A stretch of DNA of 64,000 nt from Muricoccus nepalensis (GCF_006438825.1 NZ_RCZP01000012.1:62001-126000); one strand, 5' to 3'. Positions 8,278 through 17,198 are shown, counted from the stretch's first letter. Notes: generated by a model not told the origin, from the letters alone. Numbers and translations: made by a program.

Positions 8278-9045
8278 ATGCGCCTCCTCGCCCTTCTCCT
8301 CCTGCTGGTGCCCGGCCTGGCCCTTGCCCAGCCCTCCCCGACCGCGCTCTGCCGCGCGGCGATCGCCGCCGCCGAGCGGGAATACAGCATTCCCGCGGGC
8401 CTCCTGGGCGCCATCGGCCGCGTCGAGTCGGGGCGGCGGGACCCCGCCACGGGCGAGGAAGGGCCCTGGCCCTGGACGATGAACGCGGAGGGACGGGGCA
8501 AATTCTTCCCGACCAAGGCGGAAGCGGTTGCCGAGGTGGGGGCGCTTCGTGCCGGGGGCATGCGGATCATCGATGTCGGCTGCATGCAGATCAACCTGCA
8601 CCACCACCCCAACGCCTTCGCCTCGCTCGAGGAGGCCTTCGACCCCCTCGCCAACGCGCGCTACGCCGCCCGCTTCCTCCAGGGCCTGCAGGCGAGCGCC
8701 GGGGACTGGATGGTGGCGGCGGGGCACTACCATTCCCAGACGCCGGGCCGCTCGGAGGCCTACCGCGCGCAGGTCGCGCTCCGCCTGCCGGAGGAGCAGC
8801 GCGCGGGGGCGGCGCCGTCCTGGCAGCCCGGCTGGTCCAACCAGCCCCGCGCCTCCTTCGGCATGGCGGGCCTGGCCGGCATGAGCATCCGCGCGTCCCC
8901 GCCGCCGACCGTGATCCGCACCGCCGGCGCCGCCCCCGAGGCCGGGCGCGGGCGCGACCTCGACGCCTACCGCGCCATGGCGATCCCGCTGGCGACGCGA
9001 TCCGCCCCGCTCCTCCTCCGCGGCCTGCCGGGCGCCCGCGGCTGA
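8278..9045 (+). CDS. Secreted lytic transglycosylase (SLT domain)
   Basis: 255 residues. An N-terminal signal peptide (MRLLALLLLLVPGLALAQ) is followed by an SLT domain. The catalytic glutamate is in IGRVESGR, with the family features MQINLHHHPNAF and AAGHYHSQTPGRSEAY. It should cleave the MurNAc-GlcNAc bond of peptidoglycan in the periplasm. The C-terminal 70 residues are a low-complexity Pro/Ala/Arg tail. It stands alone, oriented away from the sRNA gene. Confidence 0.88.
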   Translation: MRLLALLLLLVPGLALAQPSPTALCRAAIAAAEREYSIPAGLLGAIGRVESGRRDPATGEEGPWPWTMNAEGRGKFFPTKAEAVAEVGALRAGGMRIIDVGCMQINLHHHPNAFASLEEAFDPLANARYAARFLQGLQASAGDWMVAAGHYHSQTPGRSEAYRAQVALRLPEEQRAGAAPSWQPGWSNQPRASFGMAGLAGMSIRASPPPTVIRTAGAAPEAGRGRDLDAYRAMAIPLATRSAPLLLRGLPGARG

Positions 9046-9179
9046 GGCCGGGGGGCTCCGGCGGCCGCGGGTTCGGGCTAGGCTGCCCCACCCTCGCCCG
9101 GAGCCCCGCCCTGCGCCCCTCCCCTCCCCCTCCCGGCGCGGGCCTCCCGCCGCCCGATCCCTCCCACGCGCGGGACGCG

Positions 9180-10535
9180 ATGCCCGGCCCCGACCTCCCG
9201 GGCCGCGGCGCCCTGCCGGCGCTTCCGGGCTTCGGGGCGGCGCTGCGGGTCTGGCTGCGGATCGGCCTGCTCTCCTTCGGCGGCCCCGCCGGGCAGATCG
9301 CCCTTCTCCACCGCGAGGTCGTGGACGAGCGGCGCTGGATCTCCGACGCCCGCTTCCTGCACGCGCTCAACTTCTGCACCCTCCTGCCGGGGCCGGAGGC
9401 GCAGCAGCTCGCCACCTATCTCGGCTGGCTGCTGCACGGGGTGCGGGGCGGGGTGGCGGCGGGGGTTCTCTTCGTGCTGCCGGGCATGGCGGTGATGCTC
9501 GCGCTCTCGATCCTCTACGTCACCCTGGGCGAGGTGCCGCTGGTGGCGGGGCTGTTCTTCGGCCTTCGCTGCGCGGTGCTCGTGCTGGTCGTCGAGGCCC
9601 TGCTCCGCGTCGCGCGGCGGGCGCTGCGGACGCGGGCGGCCTGGGCCCTGGCCGCGGCCGCCTTCGCCGCCCTCTACGCCCTCGCCGTGCCCTTCCCCGC
9701 GGTGGTGCTGGCGGCCGGCCTCGTCGGCTTCCTCGCGCCCGGGGCCTTCCGCGGCGCCGCCCACGGCGCGGCGCGGGACGGCCCGCCCGCCCTGCTGGAC
9801 GCCGTGATGGCCGCCGACCCCGGCCGCCCGGCGCGGCTGGCGGCCAGCGCCTGGCGCGCGGGCTGGGCCGCGGTCGCGCTCTGGCTCCTGCCGGTCGCGG
9901 GCCTGGCGCTGGGCGGCGCCGGCGTCCTCGCGGACGTCGCGCTGTTCTTCTCGAAGCTCGCGGTGGTCACGGTGGGCGGAGCCTACGCGGTGCTCGCCTA
10001 CGTCGCGCAGGAGGCCGTGCAGGGCTATGGCTGGCTGCGGCCGGAGCAGATGCTGGTCGGCCTCGGCCTGGCCGAGACCACGCCCGGGCCGCTGGTGCTG
10101 GTGCTGCAGTTCGTGGGCTTCCTCGCCGGCTACGGCGCGGGCGGGCTGGGCGAGGCCGTGCTGGCCGCGCTCCTGACGGTCTGGGTGACCTTCGCGCCCT
10201 GCTTCGCCTTCATCTTCCTCGGGGCCCCCTACGTGGAGCGGCTGCACGCCAACCGGGCGCTGACGAGCGCGCTGGCGGCGGTCACGGCGGCGGTGGTGGG
10301 GGTGATCGCGAACCTCGCGCTCTGGTTCGGGCTGCGGGTGCTCTTCGCCGCGGTGCACCGGGTCCAGGCGGGGCCGCTGGCGCTGGACCTGCCGGTGGCC
10401 GCGAGCCTCGACCCCCTCGCGCTCGGCCTCGCGGCCCTGGCGGCGGCGCTGCTCTTCGGCACGCGGCTCGGGCTGCTGCCCACGCTCGGCGCCACGGCGG
10501 CGGCGGGGCTGGCCGCGCGCCTCGCCTTCGGGTGA
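9180..10535 (+). CDS. chrA: Chromate efflux transporter ChrA
   Basis: A 451-residue polytopic membrane protein with two homologous CHR halves. The first shows LLSFGGPAGQIALLHREVV and CTLLPGPEAQQLATYLGW; the second shows VTVGGAYAVLAYVAQEAV and GLAETTPGPLVLVLQFVGF. These GGP and LPGPEA/TPGP motifs define the CHR ion transporter family, which expels chromate from the cytoplasm. Length fits the long bidomain type. It directly precedes the Ni/Co export module, suggesting a small metal-resistance patch. Confidence 0.93.
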   Translation: MPGPDLPGRGALPALPGFGAALRVWLRIGLLSFGGPAGQIALLHREVVDERRWISDARFLHALNFCTLLPGPEAQQLATYLGWLLHGVRGGVAAGVLFVLPGMAVMLALSILYVTLGEVPLVAGLFFGLRCAVLVLVVEALLRVARRALRTRAAWALAAAAFAALYALAVPFPAVVLAAGLVGFLAPGAFRGAAHGAARDGPPALLDAVMAADPGRPARLAASAWRAGWAAVALWLLPVAGLALGGAGVLADVALFFSKLAVVTVGGAYAVLAYVAQEAVQGYGWLRPEQMLVGLGLAETTPGPLVLVLQFVGFLAGYGAGGLGEAVLAALLTVWVTFAPCFAFIFLGAPYVERLHANRALTSALAAVTAAVVGVIANLALWFGLRVLFAAVHRVQAGPLALDLPVAASLDPLALGLAALAAALLFGTRLGLLPTLGATAAAGLAARLAFG

Positions 10536-10555
10536 ACGGGCGAAGCGCTTGCATA

Positions 10556-10571
10556 GGGTAGCCCCCTACCC
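10556..10571 (+). promoter_or_regulatory. Putative RcnR operator
   Basis: GGGTAG (10556-10561), CCCC, then CTACCC (10566-10571) form a perfect inverted repeat around a C-tract, ending 12 bases before the rcnR start codon. Operators of the CsoR/RcnR family are typically TA-containing palindromes around a G/C tract. Position and form fit autoregulation of rcnR-rcnA. Confidence 0.6.
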
Positions 10572-10583
10572 CACTTGCGGCGC

Positions 10584-10862
10584 ATGACCCACACCATCCG
10601 CGACCGGGCCAAGCTGCTGGCCCGCGTCCGCCGCATCCGCGGCCAGGTCGAGGCCGTGGAGCGCGCGCTCGACGGCGAGGCCGATTGCGAGCGCGTCATG
10701 CACCTTCTCGCCAGCACCCGCGCGGCCATGGCGGGGCTGATGGCGGAGGTGGTGGAGGACCACGTCCGCTCGCACCTCGTGGACGCGGAGAAGCACCCGG
10801 GCGCGCTGGACGAGGAAGCGGTCGACCAGCTTCTCGCCGTCGTCCGCACCTACATGAAGTAA
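10584..10862 (+). CDS. rcnR: Ni/Co-sensing repressor of the RcnR/FrmR family
   Basis: 92 residues of the all-helical CsoR/RcnR fold. Counting from ATG 10584, the residues used by E. coli RcnR to bind nickel or cobalt are all present at the same positions: His3, Cys35, His60 and His64. This separates it from formaldehyde-sensing FrmR and copper-sensing CsoR. It should repress the operon until metal binds. The gene ends 11 bases before rcnA, and an inverted repeat suited to be its operator lies just upstream. Confidence 0.9.
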   Translation: MTHTIRDRAKLLARVRRIRGQVEAVERALDGEADCERVMHLLASTRAAMAGLMAEVVEDHVRSHLVDAEKHPGALDEEAVDQLLAVVRTYMK

Positions 10863-10873
10863 GGCGACCTCCC

Positions 10874-12010
10874 ATGGGATCCTTCGGCGAGATCATCCAG
10901 CAGGGCTCGGCCCATGCCTGGCTGTTCATCCCCTCCGCCATCCTGCTCGGCGCGCTGCACGGGCTGGAGCCCGGGCACTCGAAGACGATGATGGCGGCCT
11001 TCATCGTCGCCGTGCGCGGGACGGTGCCGCAGGCGGTGCTGCTCGGCCTCTCGGCCGCGCTGTCGCACACGGCGGTGGTCTGGGCGGTGGCGCTGGTCGG
11101 CCTCCACTACGCCGGCCGCTTCGACGCCGAGACCTCCGAGCCCTATTTCCAGCTTCTCTCGGCGGTGATCATCGTCGGCGTGGCGGCCTTCATGCTCTGG
11201 CGAAGCTGGCGCGACGCGCAGGGGGGGCATGAGCACGCGCACGACCATGGGCACGGGCATGGTCACGGGCACCACGCGCACGCGGAGGCGGTGCGGCGCA
11301 TCGACACCGGGCACGGGGTGGCGGCGCTGGAGGTCTTCGAGGACGGGGTGCCGCCGCGCTGGCGCCTGCGCTTCGAGGGCGCGCCCGCCTGGGCCGCGGC
11401 AGGGGTGAGCCTGGAGACGATCCGACCCGGCGGCGCGCGGCAGTCCTTCGCCTTCGCCGACCGCGGCGGCTACCTCGAATCGCTGCAGGAGGTCCCGGAG
11501 CCGCACGCCTTCGACGCCCGCCTCCGCCTCGCCCATGGCGGCCACGCGCACGAGTACGCCCTCGCCTTCGAGGAGCACGGGCATGACCATGGCGCGCTCC
11601 CGGCCGCGGAGGCCGGCTACCAGGACGCGCACGCGCGCGCCCATGCCGAGGACATCCGGCGGCGCTTCACCGGGCGGGAGGTCACGACCGGGCAGATCGT
11701 CCTCTTCGGCCTGACGGGCGGCCTCATCCCCTGCCCCGCGGCCATCACGGTGCTCATGCTGTGCCTGCAGCTTCGCGAGTTCAGCCTCGGGGTGGCGCTG
11801 GTGCTCTGCTTCTCGGCCGGCCTCGCGGCGGTGATGGTCGCGGTCGGCGTCGGCGCCGCCTACGGGATGCGCCACGCGGAGCGGCGCTGGTCCGGCGCCT
11901 TCGAGGCGGTGACGCGGCGCGCGCCCCTTGTCTCGGCAGGGGTGATCCTCCTCGTCGGCCTCTACATGGGCTGGCACGCCTGGGCCGGGCTGGCCCGCGC
12001 CGGCGCCTGA
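10874..12010 (+). CDS. rcnA: Nickel/cobalt efflux protein RcnA
   Basis: 378 residues, NicO/RcnA family. ALHGLEPGHSKTMMAAF near residue 25 and the later GGLIPCPAAITVLMLCLQ are signature segments in membrane helices. Between helices 3 and 4 lies a long cytoplasmic loop with a His-rich run (HEHAHDHGHGHGHGHHAH) and a second smaller His cluster, a typical metal-binding feature. It exports Ni2+/Co2+. It follows rcnR closely and is followed by a CDF exporter, so the three form one metal-inducible unit. Confidence 0.93.
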   Translation: MGSFGEIIQQGSAHAWLFIPSAILLGALHGLEPGHSKTMMAAFIVAVRGTVPQAVLLGLSAALSHTAVVWAVALVGLHYAGRFDAETSEPYFQLLSAVIIVGVAAFMLWRSWRDAQGGHEHAHDHGHGHGHGHHAHAEAVRRIDTGHGVAALEVFEDGVPPRWRLRFEGAPAWAAAGVSLETIRPGGARQSFAFADRGGYLESLQEVPEPHAFDARLRLAHGGHAHEYALAFEEHGHDHGALPAAEAGYQDAHARAHAEDIRRRFTGREVTTGQIVLFGLTGGLIPCPAAITVLMLCLQLREFSLGVALVLCFSAGLAAVMVAVGVGAAYGMRHAERRWSGAFEAVTRRAPLVSAGVILLVGLYMGWHAWAGLARAGA

Positions 12011-12031
12011 CCGGTGGCGGAGGGGGGCGGG

Positions 12032-12919
12032 ATGAGCCGGATCATGCGGGCGGCCTGGGGCAGCCTGGCCGTCAGCCTCGTCGCGCTCGGGCTGAAGCTT
12101 GCGGCTTGGTGGGTCACGGGCAGCGTCGCCCTCTACTCCGACGCGCTGGAGACGATCATCAACGTGGTCGCCGCCGTCGCCGCGCTGCTGGCGCTCCGCG
12201 TCAGCGCGCGCCCGGCGGATCCGGGCCATCCCTACGGGCACCAGAAGGCCGAGTACTTCTCGGCGGTGCTGGAGGGGATGATGGTGATCGGCGCCGCCGC
12301 CGCCATCCTGCACGAGGTCTACGGCGCCTGGGCCCACCCGGCCGTGCCGGACGCGCCGCTGCTCGGCATGGCGATCAACGGCGCGGCGACGGTGCTGAAC
12401 GCGGCCTGGGCGGCCTACCTCCTTCGCGCCGGGCGCGCCTGGCGCTCCCCCGCCATCCTGGCCAGCGGGCGGCACGTCCTGACGGATGTCTGGACCTCGG
12501 CCGGCGTGCTGGTGGGCTTCGCGCTGGTGCCGCTGACGGGCTGGGCTTGGCTGGACCCGGCCCTGGCCGGGCTCGTCGCCGTGAACATCGTCTGGACGGG
12601 CGTCTCGATGGTGCGCGATTCGGTCGGCGCGCTGATGGACCGCGCCCTCGACCCAGCGATGCTCGCCGCCGTCCGGCGCGTCATCGCCGAGGGGGCGGAG
12701 GGCGCGCTCGAGGCGCACGACCTTCGCACGCGCGCCTCCGGCGACGTGAGCTTCGTGGAGTTCCACCTCGTCGTCCCCGCGGCCATGACGGTGGGAGAGG
12801 CGCACGCGATCTGCGACCGGCTGGAGGACGCGCTGCGGGCGGAGATCGGCGAGGCGGTGATCACCATCCACCTCGAGCCCGAGGGGCAGGCGCAGCGGCG
12901 GGGCGTGCCCGTGCTCTAG
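12032..12919 (+). CDS. Cation diffusion facilitator (CDF) metal exporter
   Basis: 295 residues with six predicted membrane helices and a C-terminal cytoplasmic domain. Helix 2 carries YSDALETIIN, and helix 5 carries HVLTD, the HxxxD half of the transport site; the HPYGHQKAEY loop between helices 2 and 3 is typical. The C-terminal part includes HDLRTRASGDVSFVEFHL and ITIHLEP. It exchanges divalent metal for protons. ATG 12032 has a strong GGAGGGGGG upstream; GTG 12014 is less likely. Position after rcnA suggests Ni or Co, but the residues alone do not settle the metal. Confidence 0.88.
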   Translation: MSRIMRAAWGSLAVSLVALGLKLAAWWVTGSVALYSDALETIINVVAAVAALLALRVSARPADPGHPYGHQKAEYFSAVLEGMMVIGAAAAILHEVYGAWAHPAVPDAPLLGMAINGAATVLNAAWAAYLLRAGRAWRSPAILASGRHVLTDVWTSAGVLVGFALVPLTGWAWLDPALAGLVAVNIVWTGVSMVRDSVGALMDRALDPAMLAAVRRVIAEGAEGALEAHDLRTRASGDVSFVEFHLVVPAAMTVGEAHAICDRLEDALRAEIGEAVITIHLEPEGQAQRRGVPVL

Positions 12920-12922
12920 GGA

Positions 12923-13852
12923 TCAGGCCTCCGGAGGCGGGTCGCCGGCGGCCTCGGCGACCAGCGCGCGCATCCAGCGGTGCCCGGCGTCGCGGTCGTC
13001 GCGGGTGTGCCAGACCTGCAGGAAGCGGAGCGGCGGCACCGGTACCGGGATCGGCGGCGGGAAGAGCAGCAGCTCGTCGCGCCGGGCGTGGAGCGAGACG
13101 AGACGCTCCCGGACATGGCCGACGAGGTCCGTGCCGAGGATCACGGCGGGCACGGCGACGTAGTGCGGCAGCACCGCCACGACCCGCCGCGCCATCCCCA
13201 GACGGGCGAGGATCTCGTCGAGCTCGATCCCGACATGCCGCGGTCCCGCGACGGTGACGTGCGCGGCGGCGAGGTAGTCCCCCAGACCCAGCCGCCCGTC
13301 CCGGAGCAGCGGGTGGCGCCGGTCCACCACGCAGGCGAGCGCGTCCGTGTAGAGCTGTTGCGAGAGCAGCCCGTCCGCGAGCTGCGGCAGGACGCCGAGG
13401 CCGATATCGGCCGCGCCCGCCGCCACCATCTCCCCCGCCTCCCCGGCGCCGCTGCCGAGGATGGCCAGGTCCACGCCCGGCGCCCGCTGGCGGACAAGCG
13501 AGACGAGGCGGGGCAGCACCTCCAGCGTCATCACCTCCGTCATCGCGAGGCGGAAGCGGCGGCGGACGGTCGCGGGGTCGAAGCTCGTCCGGCTGCCGAG
13601 GGCGGCGCGGACATGGGCGAGGGCGGCGCGGACCGGGACGTGCAGGTCCTGCGCCCGCTGCGTCGGCTGCATGCCCCCGGGCCCTCGGGTGAAGAGCTCG
13701 TCCTCGAAGAGGTGCCGCAACCGGCGGAGCGCGTGGCTGACGGCGGGCTGGGTCAGACGCACCTGGGCGGCGGCGCGGGTCACCTGGCGCTCCGCCATGA
13801 GGGCGTCGAAGACGACGAGGAGGTTCAGGTCCACGCGGGAGAGGTCGATCAT
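12923..13852 (-). CDS. LysR-family transcriptional regulator
   Basis: 309 residues starting MIDLSRVDLNLLVVFDALM, with the LysR helix-turn-helix (RQVTRAAAQVRLTQPAVSHALRRLR) and a NodD/NahR-like effector domain. It is divergent from a DHDPS-family gene, 122 bases away, and most likely controls that gene and the convergent D-aminoacylase. The inducer is unknown. Confidence 0.92.
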   Translation of the reverse strand: MIDLSRVDLNLLVVFDALMAERQVTRAAAQVRLTQPAVSHALRRLRHLFEDELFTRGPGGMQPTQRAQDLHVPVRAALAHVRAALGSRTSFDPATVRRRFRLAMTEVMTLEVLPRLVSLVRQRAPGVDLAILGSGAGEAGEMVAAGAADIGLGVLPQLADGLLSQQLYTDALACVVDRRHPLLRDGRLGLGDYLAAAHVTVAGPRHVGIELDEILARLGMARRVVAVLPHYVAVPAVILGTDLVGHVRERLVSLHARRDELLLFPPPIPVPVPPLRFLQVWHTRDDRDAGHRWMRALVAEAAGDPPPEA

Positions 13853-13866
13853 GCCGCGCGCATCAT

Positions 13867-13884
13867 GCACCGCGTTGATGGTGC
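13867..13884. promoter_or_regulatory. Possible LysR binding site
   Basis: GCACC (13867-13871) and GGTGC (13880-13884) form an inverted repeat with 8-base spacing, 15 bases upstream of the LysR start in the divergent promoter region. The arms are short and the spacing is not the classical T-N11-A form, so this is tentative. Confidence 0.35.
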
Positions 13885-13974
13885 GATGAATAACTATAGA
13901 TGGATTTCTGGTCGCCAGCGCCGCCATATGCCCTCGTCGTCCCGCACCGAGAGGCGGGGCCGGAGAGGAACGCC

Positions 13975-14961
13975 ATGAGCACCATCGGCCACCGGCGCTA
14001 CGTCGCCCTGCTGCTGCCCTTCGACGAGACCATGAAGGTCGACGAGGCCGCCTTCCGCCGCTACGTCCGCTACTACGCCGACGACGCGCGCTTCGCGAAG
14101 GAGGGCGGGCTCTGCGTGAACCCCGAGGCGGGCGAGATCTTCTATCTCACGCGGGAGGAGAAGCGCCGCGTGCTCGAGATCGCGATGGAGGAGGCGCACG
14201 GCAAGCTTCCGATCATCGCCGGCACCTGGGCGCTCCGCACCGAGGAGATGGTGGAGACCGCGCGCGACGCGAAGGCGCTCGGCGTCGACGGCATCTTCGT
14301 GACGCCCCCGGGCGGCGCGCAGGACGTCACCTCCTGCTGGGACGCGGACACCTATCCCGAGATTTGGCTCGACACCGTTATCGCTCAGGACCGGGCGGTG
14401 GACCTGCCGATCATCACGCACCCCGTCAGCGGCAGCGACTTCCCCTTCTACCCAGGCCTGCCCGTGAAGGCCGCGCTGCACATGTGCCGCGAGGTGCCGA
14501 ACATCGTCGGCTGGAAGATGACCTACACCTATGACGGCTTCCGGATCGTGGCGAAGGGGCTGCGCAGCCTGAACAGGCCCGTCGCCATCATGGGCGCGCT
14601 GGCGTCCCGCTTCCACGAGTACCGCGCGACCGGCATGTTCGACGGCACGCTGAGCGGCTTCTGGACCTTCGCCAAGGAGCCCATGCTCGACCACCTCGAG
14701 GCCTGGGACCGCCGCGACCTCGAGGGCGCCTGCCGGGTCTGGGACAGCGGGCTGGTCAACCTGCACGAGTACATCGCGGACATGGGCCGGCTGCACATCC
14801 GCTATAAGACCGCGGCCTGGCTGCGCGGTCTGATCCCGAGCCCCTTCATGCGCTCGCCGATGCCCAAGCCCAAGCCGGAGGAGATCGACACGATCTACAG
14901 CCTGCTGAAGGCGCTGAACCTCTCCGTCATCGACCGGAGCGACCTGAAGCGCGCGGCCTGA
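13975..14961 (+). CDS. DHDPS/NAL-family (DapA-like) aldolase or hydro-lyase
   Basis: 328 residues of the dihydrodipicolinate synthase superfamily TIM barrel. MSTIGHRRYVALLLPFDE replaces the usual N-terminal strand, PIIAGTWALRTEEMVETARDAKALGVDGI matches the central region, and the Schiff-base lysine is in NIVGWKMTYTYDG. The usual GxxGE motif is altered to CVNPEAGE, so this is not the lysine-pathway enzyme; divergent members act as keto-acid aldolases or dehydratases. The partner D-aminoacylase suggests a catabolic role on a keto acid derived from D-amino acids, which is inference. Confidence 0.8.
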   Translation: MSTIGHRRYVALLLPFDETMKVDEAAFRRYVRYYADDARFAKEGGLCVNPEAGEIFYLTREEKRRVLEIAMEEAHGKLPIIAGTWALRTEEMVETARDAKALGVDGIFVTPPGGAQDVTSCWDADTYPEIWLDTVIAQDRAVDLPIITHPVSGSDFPFYPGLPVKAALHMCREVPNIVGWKMTYTYDGFRIVAKGLRSLNRPVAIMGALASRFHEYRATGMFDGTLSGFWTFAKEPMLDHLEAWDRRDLEGACRVWDSGLVNLHEYIADMGRLHIRYKTAAWLRGLIPSPFMRSPMPKPKPEEIDTIYSLLKALNLSVIDRSDLKRAA

Positions 14962-14967
14962 GGCCGG

Positions 14968-14991
14968 CGCGGGCGCCGCGGGGCGCCCGCG
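14968..14991. terminator. Bidirectional hairpin between convergent genes
   Basis: Perfect 10-base arms CGCGGGCGCC (14968-14977) and GGCGCCCGCG (14982-14991) enclose a 4-base loop. It sits exactly in the 33-base gap between two convergent stop codons. There is no T-run. Confidence 0.6.
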
Positions 14992-14994
14992 TCC

Positions 14995-16446
14995 TCAGCG
15001 GTTGCGGGTGACCAGCCGGCCGGGCTTCTCGCCGGTCGCGCCCCTGGCCGCGGCATAGGTCGGCACGCCGTTGCACCAGACCTCCTCGATCCCCTCGGAG
15101 AGCTGCTTCGGGTCCTCGAAGGTCGCGCGGTCGCGCACCGTGTGGGGGTCGAAGAGCACGATGTCGGCCATCGCCCCCTCCTGCAGCACGCCGCGGTCGG
15201 TCATGCCGAAGAGCTCCGCCGCCTGCCCCGTCATCTTGTGCACGGCGGTCTCGAGGCTGAAGAGGCGGATGTCGCGGACGTAGTGGCCGAGCACGCGCGG
15301 GAAGGTGCCCCAGAGCCGCGGGTGCGGGTGCGCGTCGTGCGGGATGCCGTCCGAGCCGATGACGGAGAGCGGGTGGGCGAGGATGCGCCGCACGTCCTCC
15401 TCGTCCATCTGCCAGGTGACCTGCCCGGCCGGCAGCAGGCGGGCGGCGGCGGTCTTGATGTCGGTGTTCCAGCCGCGGGCGACGTCCTTGAGGTACTTCC
15501 CGGCCATCTCGGGGTGCGGGACCGACCAGGTGACCATCACCTCCACGTCGTCGCGCAGCTTGTCCGGCATCAGCACGGTCGAGCCCGCGGGGTAGGGGTA
15601 GACGTCGAAGGAGAGGCTCTGCGTGCGCGCGTATTCCGCGAGCAGCGGCAGGGTCTGGGTGGAGCGGCCGTAGTTCTCGGGCATGGAGCACTTGTGGTGG
15701 CTGACATGCACGGCGACGCCGGCGCGCTTGCCGATCTTCGCCGTCTCCTCGATCGAGGCGAGGATGCGGTCAGCCTCGTCGCGCATGTGCGTGCAGTAGA
15801 GGCCGCCAAAGGGACGGATCGCCTCGGCGACGGCGATCACCTCCTCGGTCTTCGCCTCGGCGTTGGGCGGGTAGTAGAGGCCGGTCGAGAAGCCGCTCGC
15901 CCCCTCCCCCATGGCCTGGCGCAGCCGGTCCTGCATGCGCGCGATCTCGACGTCGCGCGCGGGGCGGTAGACGTCGCCCCCCATGGCCTCCACCCGCAGG
16001 GTCTGGTGGCCGACGAAGGCGTAGGTGTTCACCTCCGAGCCGCGGGTCCGCAGTGCGTGGGCGTAGTCGCCGAAGCTGTCGAACTCCCACCAGCTCTCGT
16101 CGCCCAGCAGGTCCAGCGGCGGGACGGGCCTCGCCGTCAGGCGGAGCGGCGCGAGGCTGATGCCGCAGTTGCCGACCACCACCGTCGTCACGCCCTGGCT
16201 CGTCTTGCAGGTCGTGCACTCGGGGCCGCAGAGGACGGCGCGGTCGTCATGGGTGTGGCTGTCGATGAAGCCGGGGGCCAGCGCCTTGCCCGTCGCGATC
16301 ACCTCGCGGTCCGCCGTCGCGGCCCCAAGGTCGCCCACCCCCACGATCCGGTCGCCCCGCAGGCCCACGTCGCCCAGGCGGCGTGGGGCGCCGGTGCCGT
16401 CGAAGAGGGTGGCGTCGCGGATGATGGTGTCGCAGCGGAGTGCCAT
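14995..16446 (-). CDS. N-acyl-D-amino-acid deacylase (D-aminoacylase family)
   Basis: 483 residues, amidohydrolase superfamily, normal length for D-aminoacylases. Metal-site motifs: HTH in GFIDSHTHDD, the family-specific cysteine in VVVGNCGISLAP, His in THMRDEAD and VSHHKC, and the catalytic Asp in VIGSDGIPHDAHPHPR. It hydrolyses N-acyl-D-amino acids to the free D-amino acid. The family motifs favour a D-aminoacylase over hydantoinase or dihydroorotase. It is convergent with the DHDPS-like gene. Start ATG 16446 gives MALRCDTIIRDATLFDG. Confidence 0.9.
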   Translation of the reverse strand: MALRCDTIIRDATLFDGTGAPRRLGDVGLRGDRIVGVGDLGAATADREVIATGKALAPGFIDSHTHDDRAVLCGPECTTCKTSQGVTTVVVGNCGISLAPLRLTARPVPPLDLLGDESWWEFDSFGDYAHALRTRGSEVNTYAFVGHQTLRVEAMGGDVYRPARDVEIARMQDRLRQAMGEGASGFSTGLYYPPNAEAKTEEVIAVAEAIRPFGGLYCTHMRDEADRILASIEETAKIGKRAGVAVHVSHHKCSMPENYGRSTQTLPLLAEYARTQSLSFDVYPYPAGSTVLMPDKLRDDVEVMVTWSVPHPEMAGKYLKDVARGWNTDIKTAAARLLPAGQVTWQMDEEDVRRILAHPLSVIGSDGIPHDAHPHPRLWGTFPRVLGHYVRDIRLFSLETAVHKMTGQAAELFGMTDRGVLQEGAMADIVLFDPHTVRDRATFEDPKQLSEGIEEVWCNGVPTYAAARGATGEKPGRLVTRNR

Positions 16447-16556
16447 GTCGAAGCCTTGCCGAAGGGGTCGGGCATGATGGCCCCGCGCGCCCCCGCGATC
16501 CAGGCCCAGGCGGCACGCGCCGGGAACCTTGGCCGCGCCCGCGTCTTCTTGGGGTG

Positions 16557-17198
16557 ATGCAGACCGCCCCCTCCCCACCCGTTTCCCCGCCGGACGGCCC
16601 GGCGGGCGCGCGCCTCGCCGGGCGGATCGATCGCCTCCAGCGCCGGGTGACCGACCTCACCAAGGCAATGCCCCTCGCGGAGCGCCTCGGCGCCGGCGCG
16701 CAGCAGGCGCTGCTCTCGGCGGTCGGTGCCGTCGTCGCCTACCTCCCCACCCAGGCGCTCGGCCTGCGCGAGGGCTTCTGGGGCGCCATCACCGCCATCG
16801 CCGTGATGCAGACGGAGTTCGGCGCGGCCCGGAACACGGGGCGGGACCAGGTGATCGGCTCGGCGATCGGAGGCGCGATCGCGGTGGCCGTGGTGCTGAC
16901 CCTCGGGCAGGGCCTGGGCTTCTACATCCTGGCCGTGGTGCTCTCGGTGCTCGCCTGCGCCGCGCTCAACGTCGGCTCGGCGAGCCGGCTGGCCGCGATC
17001 ACGGCGACCATCATCATCCTCGTGCCCCATTCGGGCTCGCCGCAGCACATGCTCCTCTCCCGGGTCGGGGAGGTCGCCTGGGGCGCGCTGGTCGGGCTCG
17101 GCCTCGTCTGGCTCTTCCAGCGGCTGCGGGAGGCTCAGTCCGAGAAGAAGTCGGGCATGGCCGGCGGCGGCGGCGCCGGGCCGCGCATCGCCCGCTGA
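16557..17198 (+). CDS. FUSC-family inner membrane protein
   Basis: 213 residues. After an N-terminal tail, four hydrophobic segments follow, including LREGFWGAITAIAVMQTEFG and an RDQVIGSAIGGAIA segment, typical of the fusaric-acid/aromatic acid exporter (FUSC) N-terminal membrane domain. It is much shorter than full AaeB-type exporters, as are many stand-alone FUSC proteins. The last 64 bases overlap the 3' end of the convergent DUF188 gene. Confidence 0.8.
   Translation: MQTAPSPPVSPPDGPAGARLAGRIDRLQRRVTDLTKAMPLAERLGAGAQQALLSAVGAVVAYLPTQALGLREGFWGAITAIAVMQTEFGAARNTGRDQVIGSAIGGAIAVAVVLTLGQGLGFYILAVVLSVLACAALNVGSASRLAAITATIIILVPHSGSPQHMLLSRVGEVAWGALVGLGLVWLFQRLREAQSEKKSGMAGGGGAGPRIAR

Noticed and set aside
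11221-11290. His-codon repeats that look like a tandem DNA repeat
   Set aside because: They simply encode the His-rich loop of RcnA, normal for that family.
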